Source of the DNA: Ptiloglossa arizonensis
Lineage: Eukaryota > Arthropoda > Insecta > Hymenoptera > Colletidae
Direction: 5' to 3'
DNA length: 64,000 nucleotides
Assembly (NCBI RefSeq): GCF_051014685.1
Contig: NC_135048.1
Location: forward strand, 22,772,543-22,836,542
Part shown: one piece after another, positions 35,236 through 48,670 of the stretch
How positions within the stretch are numbered: position 1 is the stretch's first letter
Layout of the letters: each line of letters opens with the position of its first letter
Notes under the pieces: model-generated
Seen by the model: only the letters and a program-made list of their open reading frames with translations
Told to the model about the DNA's origin: nothing
The model's database searches: none
Position numbers and translations under genes: made by a program

Positions 35236-37580
35236 ACTTAAGACGTTAAATACTTTTTGATAGTTAAGACGTTGAATGAAACAAACAGGCACGAAGGAAA
35301 ATATTTTTAACTTGGAGAATAATACGAATCCTTCGGAGAAAAAATTCCTTTTGATCTAAATTGAAGACCAAGACAACAACAAAAATTATCGATCGATCGA
35401 TATTTGCCCAAGCGTCCAACTTTTGAACTGTTATTTTACCTAAATGATTTTGAAGCGATTGGGAACAAAGTATTGTGTTAGAATTATGTACCAAATAAGT
35501 GCGAAATAAGCGATAGTCCGAAGATCGCGTCGCAGGCATGTTTTTTACACTATGCGGTTGAATAAATAATAGTGCGTTTTATAAATGTTACAAGATTCTA
35601 GACATAGTTTATAATGGATATTGTACACTCGGTGAGAGAAATTCGCGCCAACTTGAGGGTTCGTGGCTCCTTTCTCTTTGTCAACCGCGTGACAGTCTTG
35701 CAACGATGGCTGCGCGGCGTGGATGCGCAGTATCATTACGCAGTTGACCGCGCGACCGAGCAGTTCGCTCCTTCCAAAAGATAAGATTAACCTATTTAAA
35801 TCACGAGAAATCGCACAAACGAAATATTATATGAACAACACTGATATTTTATAATAGACTCTCGATACAGTGTACAAATTATTATTTATTGCGCGTACGT
35901 ACCTACGATACGAATTCCAGAGAAATGTTTCAATTGAATTAATAATCTATTGTAAATTTAACAGGTACAGTTGTTGACAGATTTCGTGGCAGTCGTCGGG
36001 TCCAGATTACACGTATCGGAATTTATTCTCAAAACGCAATAATATGTATTTAATAAATAACAGTTTAACCCTTGGATCGCTAATCTATGTAGGTTATGTG
36101 TATCAGAATTTATTCTTAACATGCAATGATACATGTTTAGCGAATAATAGTTTAATCCTTGGATTGCGATAATGTATTAAGAACTTTAAATATCGCTGAA
36201 CAGTTGATAGGGTATTGTTCTTATTTCGTAGCCACTCGTGTTTAGGTTACGTGTATCAGAATTTATTCTTAAAACATAATTATACACGCTACCTAGCGTT
36301 TCAGCCGCGTAACAACTAAAAGCTTGCCCGGGAAGAGGAGGGAGGGATACGTTTAGCGTGCCATATTTCGCTCAAAGGACAGAAGAAAAATTGGAAATTA
36401 AAAAATAAAAACTCCGAGTCGTACAAATGAGGATGATGGATGGAGAAACGTGTAGATCAAGAAAATCGTTGCAAACCTAGTTCTTGAAAGACCGAAATGA
36501 ACAAATATTGTCCATCTCTCTAATCGTGACTCGTTAATGGCTACCAATGACGGAGAGAACAAGTGTCCGTAATAAAATTGAAGTATTGTATCTTTCGCGA
36601 AAATACTGTTCATTTAGTCAGTACGTGGGTATCCTAATCCCGGTTTAATTTGTATGCGCGTAAGCTGCAGAAAAGGGAGGGAAAAACCGCACGGTCCGAT
36701 AAGCCGAAAGTGCCCTGAATTTGTAAGATTTACTGCAAACGTATTCAATTCTGGCAGTGAATAATTTAGGAAGGAAATCTCGGTCGCGTTGTACACAACG
36801 TGAAACTTATGACTTTACAGTCTATCGGTAGTGTGTCGTGTAATTTAAAATTCTAAAATCACATTCGATGTTTATGGTCGACGATAATTCAAGCAGCTGT
36901 ACGTTAACTCTTGTTTAAGTTGTATCATTGCGCGTGTAATTTCGTACAATATTTAATATCTACATTTTGCGTTTTATCATTGATAATAAATGACACGAAC
37001 GAATCATTTTGGCCACGAAAATAAATATTTTACTTTAATCGTTCTTATAAAATTTTCATCACTTTCCCTACAACTGCGAAATATTTCGCGCGCCGAGAAT
37101 ATCTTCTAGCTCGCGATTCATGACTCTCTCAAAGAGAAAGTTAAATTTTGTAAAATCTCGTGAAAACTGTCCACTCTGTGCGGAACTTCGATCAAAAATG
37201 CAATTCGAGGAATTATCGAGTTGCAACTGTGGAACATTTTCAACAAATGGGAAAACCCTTTGGAAAAATGCATTTCGAACGCCGTTGGTTACGTCGAAGG
37301 TTCAAACGTAAAACTGCACCGCGATAAAATTCTAAGTGGTGTGCTTTCAAACGTAGCGTACCATTTACTTCTGTTTGCATGTATATCCATAGTTGTTAAA
37401 GTTTAACACGGTACGCGGACTTTATATGGACCATGGATGGAGAGTGTCGGTCCTTAGGTGAATTTTATTCGACACGCAAACAAGTTGAAAAGGAATTCAA
37501 AAATCAGAGTATAATTGCCTTTTCTGTAATTAGTAAAAAAGGTAAAAAACGTACGACCATTGTATCTATCAAAGAACAAA
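35236..37580. other. Non-coding DNA, no recognised gene
   Basis: AT-rich sequence with a diverged three-copy repeat at 36000-36290 and otherwise only shadow frames. Confidence 0.5.
36000..36290. repeat. Diverged repeat, three partial copies
   Basis: ACGTATCGGAATTTATTCTC (near 36012), GTGTATCAGAATTTATTCTT (near 36098) and the same string near 36251, each followed by CAT/CGCAAT-type sequence. The first two copies continue with AGTTTAA(C/T)CCTTGGAT. Confidence 0.65.
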
Positions 37581-37905
37581 CTTGTTATTATTTGTTACTT
37601 TATTTTATCTGCATCGTGAAAAAAGATTAGCACCACTGTTACAAGTACTCAAGTACTCAAGTACTCTGTATTCGAGAATATTCTTGTTATTATTTGTCAC
37701 TTTATCTGATCTGCACCACAAATCTTGTTATTATTTGTTACTTTATTTTATCTGCACCATGAAAAAAAATTAGCACCACTGTTACAAGTACTCAAGTACT
37801 CAAGTACTCTGTATTCGAGAATATTCTTGTTATTTGTCACTTTATCTGATCTGCACCACAAATCTTCTTATTATTTGTCACTTTATTTTATCCAAACTAC
37901 TATGA
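37581..37905. repeat. 143-bp tandem repeat with AAGTACTC microrepeats
   Basis: Units begin CTTGTTATTATTTGTTACTT at 37581 and 37724 and in variant form at 37864. Each contains GTTACAAGTACTCAAGTACT and TGTATTCGAGAATATTC. The inner part relates loosely to the TATTCGAA family. Confidence 0.85.
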
Positions 37906-38880
37906 AAGAATGTTATGCACAATTGTTACAAATACCCGAATACTCCGCATTCCCCATCACGAATGTTTAGAAAGAGAATCAGAATCTTGCAATTATTCAT
38001 CGAAATCATAGTCTCTTTGTTTCCGTTACCGACTCCGTTAAAACCGTCGGTCGAGAGTCGTTCGGGGGCGGAGTGACTTTCAAATCGAATATCGTCGCGC
38101 GAGTTGTTTACGTTCGAACCAAAGGGGTGAAAATAGTAATCGAAAGAGAATACACTCCGCGATCAACGCAGGGACACGGAGAGGATCTACTTTTAATTAC
38201 ACGGGTGTAATCGATATCTCGCGGCAAATCCGCTCGCAACACCGGTTTTTTTTTTCTTTTTTTTTTTTCGTTTTTTTTTATGATCCACGTCTGGCGGACG
38301 ATCTCGCGCGCACGCGGGGAATATAAATTTCCCGCGGCGTGACAGAAAACGCTGGAAGATATATAGTTCCAGTCGGAAACGATATTGTTTCTTTCGTTCA
38401 ATTCTCTGTTTCACCCCGTTGTTTTCTTCGTGTCCTCCCTCCCCTGTGCCTCGATGAAAAAGAATGCACACGTCCGATCGATTATCGGGTATACAATGGA
38501 CCGGAATAGTCGACGGTGGAGTTTTGATGGAACGCGGTCATTTATTGTTACAAACGATCGAATAAATTGACGTACATCGCGGCTTCGTAAATATTGGCAC
38601 GACCGGTCGCGCGACTCCGTTTCCTGAATTTTAAATACGCCGTGCGGTTATTAATAATCGTCCGCGGTATATCGAGCAAATCGAAACCGTAAATTCTCAT
38701 CTAGTCGCGTGCATTCTGTTCGAACGAGTACTGACCGCCCTGTCACGGATACGCGAGTACCGCGAGGCTTGTAGACCGAGATTGGTGACACGAGTTCCAA
38801 CGAATAGAACCAAGAGTTTAATTAAAGTGAATTTATCGCGTCGATTGTTCCAAGAGAAGAAATGGATCGTGGATTGCCCC
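37906..38880. other. Non-coding DNA with T-rich tract
   Basis: Contains a pyrimidine-rich tract at about 38246-38279 and moderately GC-rich sequence around it. Frames on the minus strand here translate the tract as polylysine and are not credible genes. Confidence 0.5.
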
Positions 38881-39060
38881 CATAGAACATTTCGAGTGGT
38901 TCCCACTTTCGAGTAACCAAATCCGGGACTTACTCGAAAGCGGGGTAGGTGAGTTTTAACGCGATATCGAAGGTAACGTCGGCCGACCGGGAAAAGTGAA
39001 CGGAGATTGCAACGAGAGCGAGAGAGACAGAGCAACAGAGAACGAGACTCGCATTACGCG
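38880..39060 (-). repeat. Dispersed CT-rich repeat, copy 3 (reversed)
   Basis: Read on the minus strand it begins GCGTAATGCGAGTCTCGTTC, then TTGCTCTGTCTCTCTCGCTC, CTCCGTTCACTTTTCCC and CCCGCTTTCGAG. It has the same block order as copies 1, 2 and 4. Confidence 0.7.
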
Positions 39061-40407
39061 CGAAATTTGAAACGATATTGGAAACTTGATACGATGACTC
39101 GGTACATTACAATACGAAGAAAAAATATAAATAGTCAATTCGTCTAAAAGAAACATTTACACGAAGGAAACACAAAATTATGAATGAATTCGACTAAAGA
39201 GAATTTTTCACTTTTATTAACCATATGTATATATATATTTATTTTTTAATGTACAGTACGTGCGTTATCTTCCGAAGATAATTATATATTCACACGATTG
39301 AAAACTTTCGGTAGAAATAAATAACTACGAGTAACGAATAATGAAAGAAGAGCGGCTCAACAAGTTAAAAAGATCCCTGGACTGCGATGTCGGTCCTTTC
39401 GTGGTCTTACTTCTGTACAGTAACAGGTGACACTCCCTAAGTACAGTCGAGGTACAACGTACAGTCTGATCGTCTGGTCTCGTTCTCACCAGTTCTCTCC
39501 TTCTGCGTTCGAGACACCGCCAGCCGAGGACCCGAGGTACACGTCTGAGGCGAGAACTCGGTGGCAAAGACAAACTTGGAAGATGACCGCAAACCGAGCA
39601 AAGGAACACTTGCGAACGACCGTGACTTTGGTCTGGCTCGGATCTCGTTGCTCGTAGGCCGCTGCATATTGCAACAGGCGGTGCACCGTCGCGCGGCTGC
39701 ATTATTAAGAAGTTACTCTAACGTAACGGCGACATCGTTCCCGTCGCCGCAGCTGCGACCGCTGGGAACTTTCGTCGTCGAAGGAAATCTAATAAGTGAA
39801 GACAAGTAAATTAGGCGGGCCAACTTTTAACTAAGTAATCCCGTTCTTAGCGAACCCGTTTCCTTTTTGCGTCCTCCCGCTCGTTATTACGGATTCATCT
39901 GGGAGCTGTACTCGACTTTAAGTTGAAATTCGCGTAACCGGCTTAACGAGCCACCGCTGAATGTTCCTTGATTTCTACGAAACCGTAACAACTTTAAAGT
40001 ATAATACAAGACAGACACGGAATTCTCAAGTGTTGCGTACCGAGCGTGATTAATCAACGATTACAGTGTACACCCGCTTTCAAGTTACTACATTTACACC
40101 TAGTTCAAGTAACGGTATTATTTCTCGTCAAATCTCACTGATCTCGATTCTTTTTATTCGATCATTGGTTAATTTTTTTTCATTGCTTTTTTTTATTTAT
40201 TCCTTCGTGTATTTTGTTTTGGGTGTTTAGTAAATAATATTGAACCAAAGATGGCTCGAAACAGGGTCGAAAATGTCGTACGAATAAATTGCTTGGATCT
40301 ATTTATTGATTTGTTAGAAATTTTCTTATTTTTCGTTAGTGGTTGTCACTGGTTGTCAGTGGTTTCGTTAGTCGTTAGCACCGTCACTTCGAAGCAATCG
40401 TCGAACT
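39061..40407. other. Non-coding DNA with GC-richer core at 39430-39780
   Basis: The core is open in at least four frames on both strands, including a 125-codon minus frame. None has a recognisable domain, and codon-position bias cannot separate them by eye. An untranslated 5' exon or promoter is possible. The rest is AT-rich. Confidence 0.35.
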
Positions 40408-40575
40408 GTGTAACGCGAGACTCGTTGGCGATTTCTCTGTCTCTCTCGCTCTCGGTGTATTCCTTTCACTTTCTTCGACGATTGATACACGAGGCACTGC
40501 GAATAAAAATTGCTATCTGCACGAGTCTCTCTCGAGCGAACCAACTGACTCGGTTTTGTCCCTTGAAATCACTGT
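40408..40575 (+). repeat. Dispersed CT-rich repeat, copy 4
   Basis: GTAACGCGAGACTCGTTGGC, then TCTCTGTCTCTCTCGCTCTC, TTCACTTTCTTCGACG, GAGTCTCTCTCGAGCGAACC and CCTTGAAATCACTG. It is closest to copy 2 at its 3' half. Confidence 0.65.
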
Positions 40576-42159
40576 ACTAGGAACTGTGGAACGAAGAATA
40601 AGTTTCTAAACACAAAAGCGGAATGTCTCTGGAACAAATATCAAAGGTTCCGAGAGAATGAAGATTTTACTCAGCTTGTTGCAGTTTTTCGGAAAAGAGC
40701 ATCAATTTTAACGCGAGGTTCTCTCCTGGCTGAAATTCCTCGTCGAAAATTTAATATCGGCGCCGGAAATATCGGTAAATTTATTAACGAACGTTGCGCT
40801 AGAATTTCGAACTGATACACCAGATGATATTAAAACCATTCCGCTATTCGTACGATGTTACAGTCGCGCGGTTTCCGCGTTCGAGTGGTTCGTCGTGCCG
40901 ACACTTCAAGAATGGGGAAAGTCGAAACGTTGTTTCGGTGGAACGATGTAATACGAGGTGGAAAATAAAAGTGTGAGAAGTGTGCAAGACGAGACATCGG
41001 GACGTGAAATCATAGCGTTTTCTTCCTCGGGAAGAGAGGAGAATTTCACGGTTCCCCGGGGGTACGAAATGACAGCGATAAATGTACGAAGGAACGTGGA
41101 ATTAACAGAGCTCCACGTGTCGAAGGAAATTTCCATGCCGCGAACGAATTACATATTCATGGACTTGGTTTACCGTTGTTTGCCCTACGATACTCCATCG
41201 CACATTATTAATATGCGCTCCTTTGTCTCGTGATTTCCTCTTCCACTCTAAATTCCTTTAAGCGATTCTCTTTGTTGCCTATCGGTAAATTGCATAGTAT
41301 TATTTTCAGGGGCGTTGTTCAACGAGACCTCGGACTCGTGAAAGAAAATCGTGATGATTTAAAGTTCTTCCAACGAGCTTTCAAGAAGAATTTCAATTAT
41401 CCAACCTAGTGCATATTTCGACATTCTACGAGGAAACATCCGGAGAGAATTAATCGAACGATCGTTCAACGAAAATTGTTTAATAAATTCGAGTATTCGA
41501 ATACTGCGAACGATCTTCGAATATTTGAACGAAGAGTGTAGCCAGAATATTCGAAGAAAGGAAAGAGCGATTGGTTCGTATTCGTGCAACGAATGCATCG
41601 GTAAATGGTACCATTTTCCCGTGTCGAGGGATTTCGTTAGGAACGAAGCCTTTAATAAAACACGATACGAAAATGGAAAAAATCAATGTACGACGTTTAA
41701 TAACAGAAACGCGCTCGTGTAACTTTTCGATGTTAAGAAAAATATTCCACGGTCGCTTCAATCTCGAACGAATCCTGTAGAGGCTTTCACCGGCCGCCAG
41801 TCACGAACATTGGTGCCCGTGCCGTTTCGCGCAAATGAGAACGGAAACGACAATAACGGAACGTCGTTCCGAGAAGCTCGTGACCTATGAAAAAGTTCAC
41901 GAACACTCGAACCGCGCGGGAGATCCTTTGAGCAGCAACGGGACCGAACCGATGATAATACTTATTAACCTCGGGTAATACACGGTATCGATCTCTTCCG
42001 TATTCCCGGACTTATTTTTAAGGATAATCCGTAAGTTTTGTTGCGCATAAATTGGCTCGTTATAACGATACTCGACAATGTTGATGTTCTTAAATCGTTT
42101 GTGTATCATAAATAAAGATTTATTTATTTTAAAATCGATACTCCAAATATTTGAACGGC
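40576..42159. other. Non-coding DNA, no recognised gene
   Basis: Shadow frames only. A small GAGTATTCGAATACTGCGAA cluster lies near 41489-41530. Confidence 0.5.
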
Positions 42160-42570
42160 AGTGTATTATTCGAATATTCGAGTCACGTGTGTGAATAGTA
42201 TTCGAATAGTCATGTATTTGAATATTATTCGAATAGTCAGGTATTGAAATAGCATTCGAATAGTCATGTATTTGAATAGCATTCGAATAGTCATGTATTT
42301 GAATATTATTCGAATAGTCAGGTATTGAATTAGTATTCGAATAGCTATGCATTTGAATAGCTATGCATTTGAATAGCTATGCATTTGAATAGCTAAGCAT
42401 TTGAATAGCTATGCAGTTGAATAGCATTCGAATAGCCATGTATTTGAATATTCATGTATTTGAATAGTATTCGAATAGCTATGCATTTGAATAGCATTCG
42501 AATAGCCATGTATTTGAATAGTACTCGAATATTTATGTAATTTGAACAGTATTCGAATACTCCAACGATT
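42160..42570. repeat. TTCGAATAG array, 27-bp and 12-15-bp units
   Basis: The left part repeats a 27-base unit built from GAATAGTCATGTATTTGAAT plus ATTATTC. The middle is 15-base GAATAGCTATGCATT blocks, and the right mixes both. On the minus strand this reads as DYSNAIQIH-like repeats, again because periods are multiples of three. Confidence 0.92.
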
Positions 42571-44339
42571 GAAATATTCGAATATGAAAAAAAAATTGAA
42601 ATAGTTCCAAGCTTAATAAACGCACGTCTCGCTCCCATCGCTAGCCATGAGTTTTTCGAATTGTTTCGCGTGCATGCAGGACGGGAGCCGTCCCGATGCA
42701 TCACGAATCCCGTTGTTGTTGCGTCGGTATCGAACGTTTCGCAGAAACCACCCGGCGCACGGAGCGTCGTTACTTTCCCCCGCGATATTCGCGCGATACG
42801 ATTACGAGAATATTTCTAGGTAATTGTGCCGTGTTGCGAGTTGCATGCTCGTGGCATACGCGAGTAACGTATTTGCAGAAAGCATTCCGTTTTCGTTCGC
42901 TGATCGCTCCGGTTATCTGGTTAAGGCCAACCACGTATTCAATTGGCGAACCTCGCGATCCGTGAAAGCACGGATGAAAGCCCCGTGCGCTTAGACTGTA
43001 CTGTTCCCTTATCTCCTCTCTCAACGGGAACGCCTTCATTTCGTTGAGCTGTTAATAATACTCTACACGAGGCGAGACACATAACGGTGGCAGGCAAGTA
43101 CCTTCAGTGTTCTTGGTGACAAGAAAATGTACTTAACAAGGGGAAACACCGATGCAGACATATACTTCTTAAACGGAACCGAGCTCTAATTGATGAGTAC
43201 AAAATATACTAACACCGGGACCAATTTCGATATTTAATAACGGTCTCGAATATTTATGTATTTAAATACCAGCATTCAAATATTAGTGTTCGATCATTTG
43301 TATATTTGAATACTGGTATTCGAATATTTTAGTATTCGATTTGCCGGATACTTGTGTGGTTTAACTATTCAAATACTTGAGTACAGAGAAACTTCAAGAA
43401 GTAGTCCCAACCCTAGTTTAAACGAACTATAAAATATTGGAAGTATATGGTCGACAACAATCATTCTCAAACAAACCATAGTTATTATTGACATATGCAT
43501 TTCGAATGACCTATAAAATATACATTTTGGAGGTAAATTGGAAATTAATATTGAATACGAAAGAAATTAAAAAATATATAGCAATGGTGAGGATAGGTAT
43601 GATATGGACTATATAAATTAACGTACGAAAAATAATAATAATGGAATGGAATACGGACACATGGACTATCCATTGCTAAAGGAAACTCTGTGAAAATTCA
43701 CATTGTGCATCTTGAATATTCGGTTAAAAAGAATTTAAATAATTTCCTGAATAATCGGTTTCCTACTGGATATGGCCCCCACCTCCTCTAAAGGGAATCC
43801 GCCACCCTATTTGTTGCACGTGGCGACGGTTGGTGACTGAGAACACTTCCGATTTACAACACTGGCGCAGTTCTGCGGCTTTGGTTGGACACGCATTTTC
43901 GTGGCTTCCTGGGAAATGGCGTTGAAATTGTTATGCTTGTGACGCGTCGCCTCGATTCAGCGGAAACACGACCTGCTCGTTAACAATGCGCCCGTTGACA
44001 GCTCGTTACGGGGTAATAAAATAATGAGATCGTCGCTGTTCTTACAATTAGGAATCGCCCGTGATACTTCGCGTCACGGTTAACGCCCAGGCAGCCCACT
44101 GTTTAGTTGAATATTCCAGCCACCGAAAATCACGTTGCATTTGTTATCATTTTATTTAACGCAGTGAACGCTTTTAACTAGTTAACGATAGAATCTATTA
44201 AATAGACTAACCGAATATTCCGGATAATGTGTCATGTATAAAGTATTCGCAAATTTAATAGCGCAGCCGAAAAGGGAATAGAATATTGTTATATAAAATG
44301 TCTTTAACGTAGATATGTTAGCGCTTGATCGGTGAATAA
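42571..44339. other. Non-coding DNA
   Basis: No gene recognised. A diffuse TATTCGAATA/TATTTGAATAC cluster occupies about 43236-43390. Confidence 0.5.
43236..43390. repeat. Diffuse TATTCGAATATT cluster
   Basis: Irregularly spaced copies of GAATATTTATGTATTTAAAT, GTATTCGAATATTT and related strings; a poorly ordered member of the array family. Confidence 0.6.
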
Positions 44340-44705
44340 AATATTCGAACGTCATCGAGTATTCGGATAATATTCTAATAGTCTAGTATTCGAATGGTAT
44401 CAGAATAGTTAAGTATTCGAATGGTATCAGAATAGTTAAGTATTCGAATGGTATCAGAATAGTTAAGTATTCGAATGGTATCAGAATAGTTAAGTATTCG
44501 AATGGTATCAGAATAGTTAAGTATTCGAATGGTATCAGAATAGTTAAGTATTCGAATGGTATCAGAATAGTTAAGTATTCGAATGGTATCAGAATAGTTA
44601 AGTATTCGAATGGTATCAGAATAGTTAAGTATTCGAATGGTACAGAAGAGTCAAGTATTCGAATTATATTACCCGAGTATTCGAATCACTGTATTATTCG
44701 CATAT
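44340..44705. repeat. 27-bp minisatellite, nine apparently perfect units
   Basis: Units starting GTATTCGAATGGTATCAGAA then TAGTTAA begin at 44386, 44413, 44440, 44467, 44494, 44521, 44548, 44575 and 44602, each 27 bases and identical as far as I can read. A degenerate unit follows at 44629. The edges (44340-44385 and 44656-44705) are diverged TATTCGAATA copies. Confidence 0.97.
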
Positions 44706-47700
44706 TCGAATACAGAAAAATTCGACAAGTGATCCCACTTGAAATTCAATCTCGATATATAATACTTGCTTGGACTGTTCGTATCACAAGTCACATTCTT
44801 AGATAAAATCATGTTTCGTCGAGTTATATCACCATTTCTCGCAACTGTTGTGCCAGAAGTTATTTTCTAATTCAAATAAAACCCGTACGTACTTTGACCC
44901 CATAAATTACGATGAATTTCACTCGCGATTCCGTTCATTAATTTTCATACTTTCGATTAAAGCTCCCAGATGAAAGGGTAACAAGTGATCGCAACAAATA
45001 TTTAATTTGACCCGGTTTCAGTACCGAGTGGATTATTTTCAAAGGTCGATGCGAAAGGAAGGGAAAATCCTATTTCGCGCGAGCATTTGCATATTTTTAA
45101 GAAAAATTTCATTAGCAACGCGTTGCGACGAGCATCGCGAACGATGCGAACACGAGTTCGCGGGACGCGCTAAAATTTAATAAGGATTTCCCAACGGTGG
45201 GACGAACATTCGTACCTGTTTATTAACTTAAATCGCAAAAAATGCATTCAACGATATTACGTTTCCAGCGTGCAGTGACAGCGATGTCGACTTTATTACG
45301 TTCCCCGTTAGCATACTCCGGCTATTATAATTTTTATTACTTAGTTTTGCCACAGGACCGAAGAACCCACGCTCGCTAAAGGGACGTCCTCTTTTCCTCG
45401 AGCGCTTCAATGATCGCCACTGACTTTCACCAAGGCTCGTTAGAGCCATAATGATGTCACGGTGAAACCATCGTTTAAATTTTTCTCCGAATAAACTGCA
45501 AAGAACCTTTCCACCACCTGAAATGTTCGATTTTACTTTCGAAAATCGCTTTCCTACACTTTTACCGTACCTCATTAACAAACAGAGGAGAACAATGTCA
45601 CGAACGGATAAAAATTTGCCGAGGTGGAGGCAGAGTTTGAAAGAAAAACATTCATGAATGCGAGAAATATGTACCGATGGTAGAAAATATAGTCTTTGTA
45701 CACGAATGTGGTCCCACTGAAGGGCATCACGTGTATTTTATATGCATGTGTTCAGATGTGAAATAAAGTATTCTTTCTTTCTATTTTGCTTTTTCGGAAG
45801 ATATCATTCTTCTGATATTTACCGAATTGAAATTGAATTATTCGTAAACTGACTGAAACGATTCAATAATTGGTAACATATTGTTTTCGATAGTACGATA
45901 AAAACGCTAGAAAGAGTACAACATGAAACTCAATGTGAAACTCAATGTGAAACTCAATACAACGTGATCTCAATATGAAAACTGAAAATCGTGATTTTTT
46001 TTAAAGGAATCGAAGAAATTTTCTAATTTCTTGTATAAGAAGTAAGTAAAACTATTTGTAATGAATGTCCCCAGTATCTAACCGAAATTTGTAATTATTA
46101 AAAATCATCAAAAATAAACATCACAGAATGGTAACGCAACAAACATTATCACACAAAATAAGTTAGTAGAGGTTTTGAAAATGTTCTAAAAAAGAAGAAA
46201 TTTTGCGAAATTATACCTGTTAAACTACTTTGACCAATTTATGGATAGATTTTTCTACATTGGAAATCTGTATTCACATTCTTGAATTTCAGTACCCCTG
46301 AAATTCGAGCACAAGCTGTACTTTGAAAAATGCTGCTATAAATCATTGTATCGGGATTTCAGTCGAGTACTATAGATATTGTCAGTCCACGATTGCAACG
46401 AATGTGTGTTTGTGACGCACATTGCACGAGGAAGATTTCTCGGGAGGCTTGTGTCTCCTTCTATGAAACAGGATTACTGAATGCAGCGGGAAAATTCCGT
46501 CGAAGTATTAATTGCATTTTAAGCCCCAAAGGCGAAGCTTAGCGCTCGTAACCAGTCGAACTCCCTGTACCTGATTAGATCCGGCACGTTTTGCGAAACT
46601 ATTTCACGGATAGAGCCCCCGCTTCGTAAAACGGTGACGATATTACTATCGATGCCATTATCGTTTCGTGCGGCGACAAAACGAAGTTCTGCGCGTGGTT
46701 TCCCTGTGGTAGCGAAGACATTTCAAATGTAATTATTCATCGTAATAGTCTGTGCAAATAATTCATCGGAACGTTCTCGACCACAGATTTTGGCCCCTCT
46801 CCAGTATGTAACGAATCGATCGATCCGGATAAAATGTTAAAAATAAAAAGGGAATATTTGTGATTGTATAAGAAACGATACATCGAGAGAAGAGTTTTTA
46901 CGAACTTGCATTAAAATTAACAGAGACGAGTTTGTAACAATATTTTCCAAGAAAGAAGTCATAAAAAAGTCTTCGAACGTTTATTTCCGTTTAAAAAATT
47001 TATTCGAAAATTTTTTACAAAATTATCTTACATACAGTGTTCTAACTTCCAGACTTAGGGAGATTAGTTAACTACTAAAAAAGAAAGTACTGCCAGTTTA
47101 ATGTATTATATTTTTACTGAATGTTTAACTTCGAAGATTTAAAAGTACACGTAAAATTATTTAACCAGGCGATCACCTATTTTGAATAATGTATTAATCG
47201 TCTTATGACCATCGACTTTTTCTTTATTTTTTCCTTGATCAAAATTTTTACCGACGATAAATATTCCATCATCGTGCAAAAGTTTCAAAAACTGAAGTTC
47301 CATCAATGATTCGACTAGTTCAGGATATGAGAGAATTAAGTTAAACCGAGCCATTCCTGTCTTCCTTGACGGTACTATCGACCCCGCTTTTTATATCGAA
47401 GGCCATTGTCTACAAACTTTCTCTATTATAGATTAACTTAATTGAAGTTCCTAGAAACTTTCCATCGCTGTTTCGAAGTATAAAATCGATCGTGAAAAAA
47501 TGTCCTGACTGGGGTACTTATGCCACTTTTCATTAATATTGACGTAACTTAGATCGAAACGTATCTATTATAAGTATCGAACATGGGATTTCTTTCCGTT
47601 TGAAAATCATTCTCAATAATGAGAGGAATTGTTGATTACAAGAATCGATGGTAACTAAAACGAAGATACATATTTATATGTGTATCCATGGCTACGAATA

Positions 47701-48670
47701 TGGAGATAAAATCGTGAGAGACGAACGTAAAATGGATAACGGAATAGATGTTATAAATTGAAACAAGTGGTCTAATTAAAACATACCACACTAGCGAGAA
47801 AAATTTTTTATCGGCTATTACGTATTAAAAATTATGAAGGTAATATATAACTACTGCTTTAATGATAAAAATTGCGGTTTTATTGGCCTGAATATTTCCG
47901 TCGCGTTTTTAAATACGCTTCCTCGTACAATATTTATTCCTATCCTCCACTGAAATTCCATTTTATCTTACTTTCTAAGTGAATTTATATTTTACCTCAA
48001 ATTCTAAATAAATTCACATTTTAAATTATTTTCTATATATTTTACACTATTTTCTAAATAAATTTGTAGGAAATAACACTAAAAATTTGTACCAACTACC
48101 AGACCTGTATAACTACGTACTAAAATGTAAATACAATACAAGCATATTCTGAATAAATTATTTCAACAGTTAACAACATCGTGAATAAAGTAATTGGTCA
48201 ATATTTCGTTCGGCTTCTCATTCTATACCGTCACTGAAATAACGAGGTAAAAAATTGACGTGATCGATCCACCGTAGATTTTCGCCCAAAACAAACGACT
48301 ATTTCATTTTGTATTATTCTTATTTCTCACTTTCATTTCATTCGCTTCAAAACTGATTTTCCTCGATTGTTGCCTTTCATACTGTTCGGTCGCTCCGCGA
48401 ACATAATTGGCATCCCATCAACAAGCGATTCTTCTTTCTGTCTTGTTTCCAATCGAATTTAATATTCATATTGGTCGCTGGTTCGCATCTGCTGATTACA
48501 CTGTTAAATTTTCGAAAAACACGAGTCTTTGTAAAAACCCAGGATTTTCGACAAAAATTAGCTCTTACGTGCAAAGTGAAAACGTTAAAAAGTTCTAATT
48601 TCTCGAATATAGTGGTAAAAGGAATAGAAAGAAATTAGGTAAAGAAAGAAAGATACTCGAATTACTCGCA
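44706..48670. other. Non-coding DNA, no recognised gene
   Basis: About 4 kb, mostly AT-rich. A tiny triple repeat of TGTGAAACTCAA lies at about 45922-45960. No frame has coding character. Confidence 0.5.

Noticed and set aside
38193..38471. Lysine-run frame (KKRKKKKKKK) as a nuclear protein
   Set aside because: Produced by translating a pyrimidine tract on the opposite strand.
39325..39702. 125-codon arginine/serine-rich minus frame
   Set aside because: Several frames on both strands are open across the same GC-rich block and none has a recognisable domain.
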